Assembly: GCA_023441125.1 (NCBI GenBank)
Contig: JAEZQV010000129.1
Location: 1 to 6,495, forward strand
Reading direction: 5' to 3'
Length of the DNA stretch: 6,495 nt
DNA from: Bacillota bacterium
Lineage (GTDB): Bacteria > Bacillota_C > Negativicutes > Sporomusales > Sporomusaceae
Numbering within the stretch: the first letter of the stretch is position 1; each line of letters opens with the position of its first letter. Positions 5,974 through 6,495 of this stretch are shown piece by piece. Position numbers and translations under genes: made by a program. The notes beneath the pieces were generated by a model that was given only the letters and a program-made list of their open reading frames with translations, was not told the origin of the DNA and made no database searches.

Positions 5974-6495
5974 ATGGATGTACTGGAGCAGATTTTACAA
6001 GCAAACAAACAATTTGTCGCCAAATTGCAGCATGAAGATATGGAAGCTTGGTCGGCGGGGAAAAATAAACTGCCATCGCGGCAATTGGCGATTTTTACCT
6101 GTATGGATACGCGGCTGGTAGAGTTTCTGGAACCCGCTATGGGGATATCGCGCGGCCAGGCAAAAGTCATAAAAAATGCCGGCAATACGATAACCGGTCC
6201 TTTTGAGGCAACGATTCGCAGCCTGGTAATCGGGATTTTCGAACTCGGCGTAAAAGAGATCGTTGTAATTGGTCATTTGGATTGCGGTATGGCTGCCACT
6301 GATTCAGGCCAGCTTATCCGGAAGATGCTGGAGCGAGGCATATCGCCAGAGGCTATCAAAATGATTGAAAAGGAAATGGAGAGTTGGATTGACCATTTTC
6401 ACCATCCCCTGGAAAATGTCGAGGAAGTAGTCCTCAAAATCCGCAGCAATCCTCTTATCCCCAAAGATGTGCCTGTTCATGGCTTAATGTTTAAT
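5974..6495 (+). CDS. Beta-class carbonic anhydrase, 3' end cut by window edge
   Basis: The first 174 residues of a zinc enzyme that interconverts CO2 and bicarbonate in the cytoplasm; the frame is open to the last base. The beta-class zinc site is complete: Cys43 and the Asp45-Arg47 dyad in CMDTR, then His101 and Cys104 in GHLDCGM. NAGN (68-71) is the usual conserved loop after the first zinc motif. Thr46 replaces the more common Ser of CxDSR motifs. No signal peptide is visible. The sequence ends at PVHGLMFN, a region that normally lies close to the C-terminus, so probably only a short tail is missing. The start is ATG 5974; ATG 5968 would add two residues. It is divergent from the AsmA-like gene, with its own promoter and palindromic operator candidate. 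The family call is firm; physiological role (carboxylation supply, pH or CO2 handling) is not shown. Confidence 0.9.
   Translation, partial: MDVLEQILQANKQFVAKLQHEDMEAWSAGKNKLPSRQLAIFTCMDTRLVEFLEPAMGISRGQAKVIKNAGNTITGPFEATIRSLVIGIFELGVKEIVVIGHLDCGMAATDSGQLIRKMLERGISPEAIKMIEKEMESWIDHFHHPLENVEEVVLKIRSNPLIPKDVPVHGLMFN

Overview
The window looks like chromosomal DNA from a moderately GC-rich, Firmicutes-type bacterium, most plausibly a diderm Negativicutes (Sporomusa/Pelosinus-like). This is inference. Strong AGGAGG-type ribosome binding sites and short intergenic gaps point to Firmicutes. A membrane-anchored AsmA/TamB-like protein, a family normally tied to an outer membrane, points to a two-membrane cell. 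No mobile elements, CRISPR arrays, tRNAs or rRNAs were seen.

Layout. Bases 1-174 are a leader with a strong ribosome binding site and no clear gene. Bases 175-3884 hold a tight four-gene plus-strand operon: a fold-type I PLP aminotransferase, two different D-2-hydroxyacid dehydrogenases in tandem, and a small DUF441 (YeaL-type) membrane protein. Gaps are about 15, 5 and 21 bases. A convergent minus-strand gene (3950-5590) encodes the AsmA-like protein. Its 3' end carries a 7-bp hairpin plus T-run oriented to stop transcription arriving from the operon. A divergent 383-base intergenic region (5591-5973) separates it from a plus-strand beta-class carbonic anhydrase that runs off the right edge.

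How the genes may work together. An aminotransferase followed by 2-hydroxyacid dehydrogenases suggests interconversion of an amino acid, its 2-oxo acid and a (R)-2-hydroxy acid, either as an electron sink or to make a specific hydroxy acid. The membrane protein could handle a substrate or product, but nothing in the sequence fixes the compound. The two dehydrogenases differ in cofactor-site sequence and base composition, so they are probably not a recent duplication.

The most noteworthy non-coding signal is a perfect 19-bp palindrome (8-3-8) at 5845-5863. It overlaps a consensus -10 box facing the carbonic anhydrase gene and resembles PerR/Fur-family half-sites with an unusual 3-base spacer. 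The window is otherwise ordinary, and no clearly new multi-gene system is evident.
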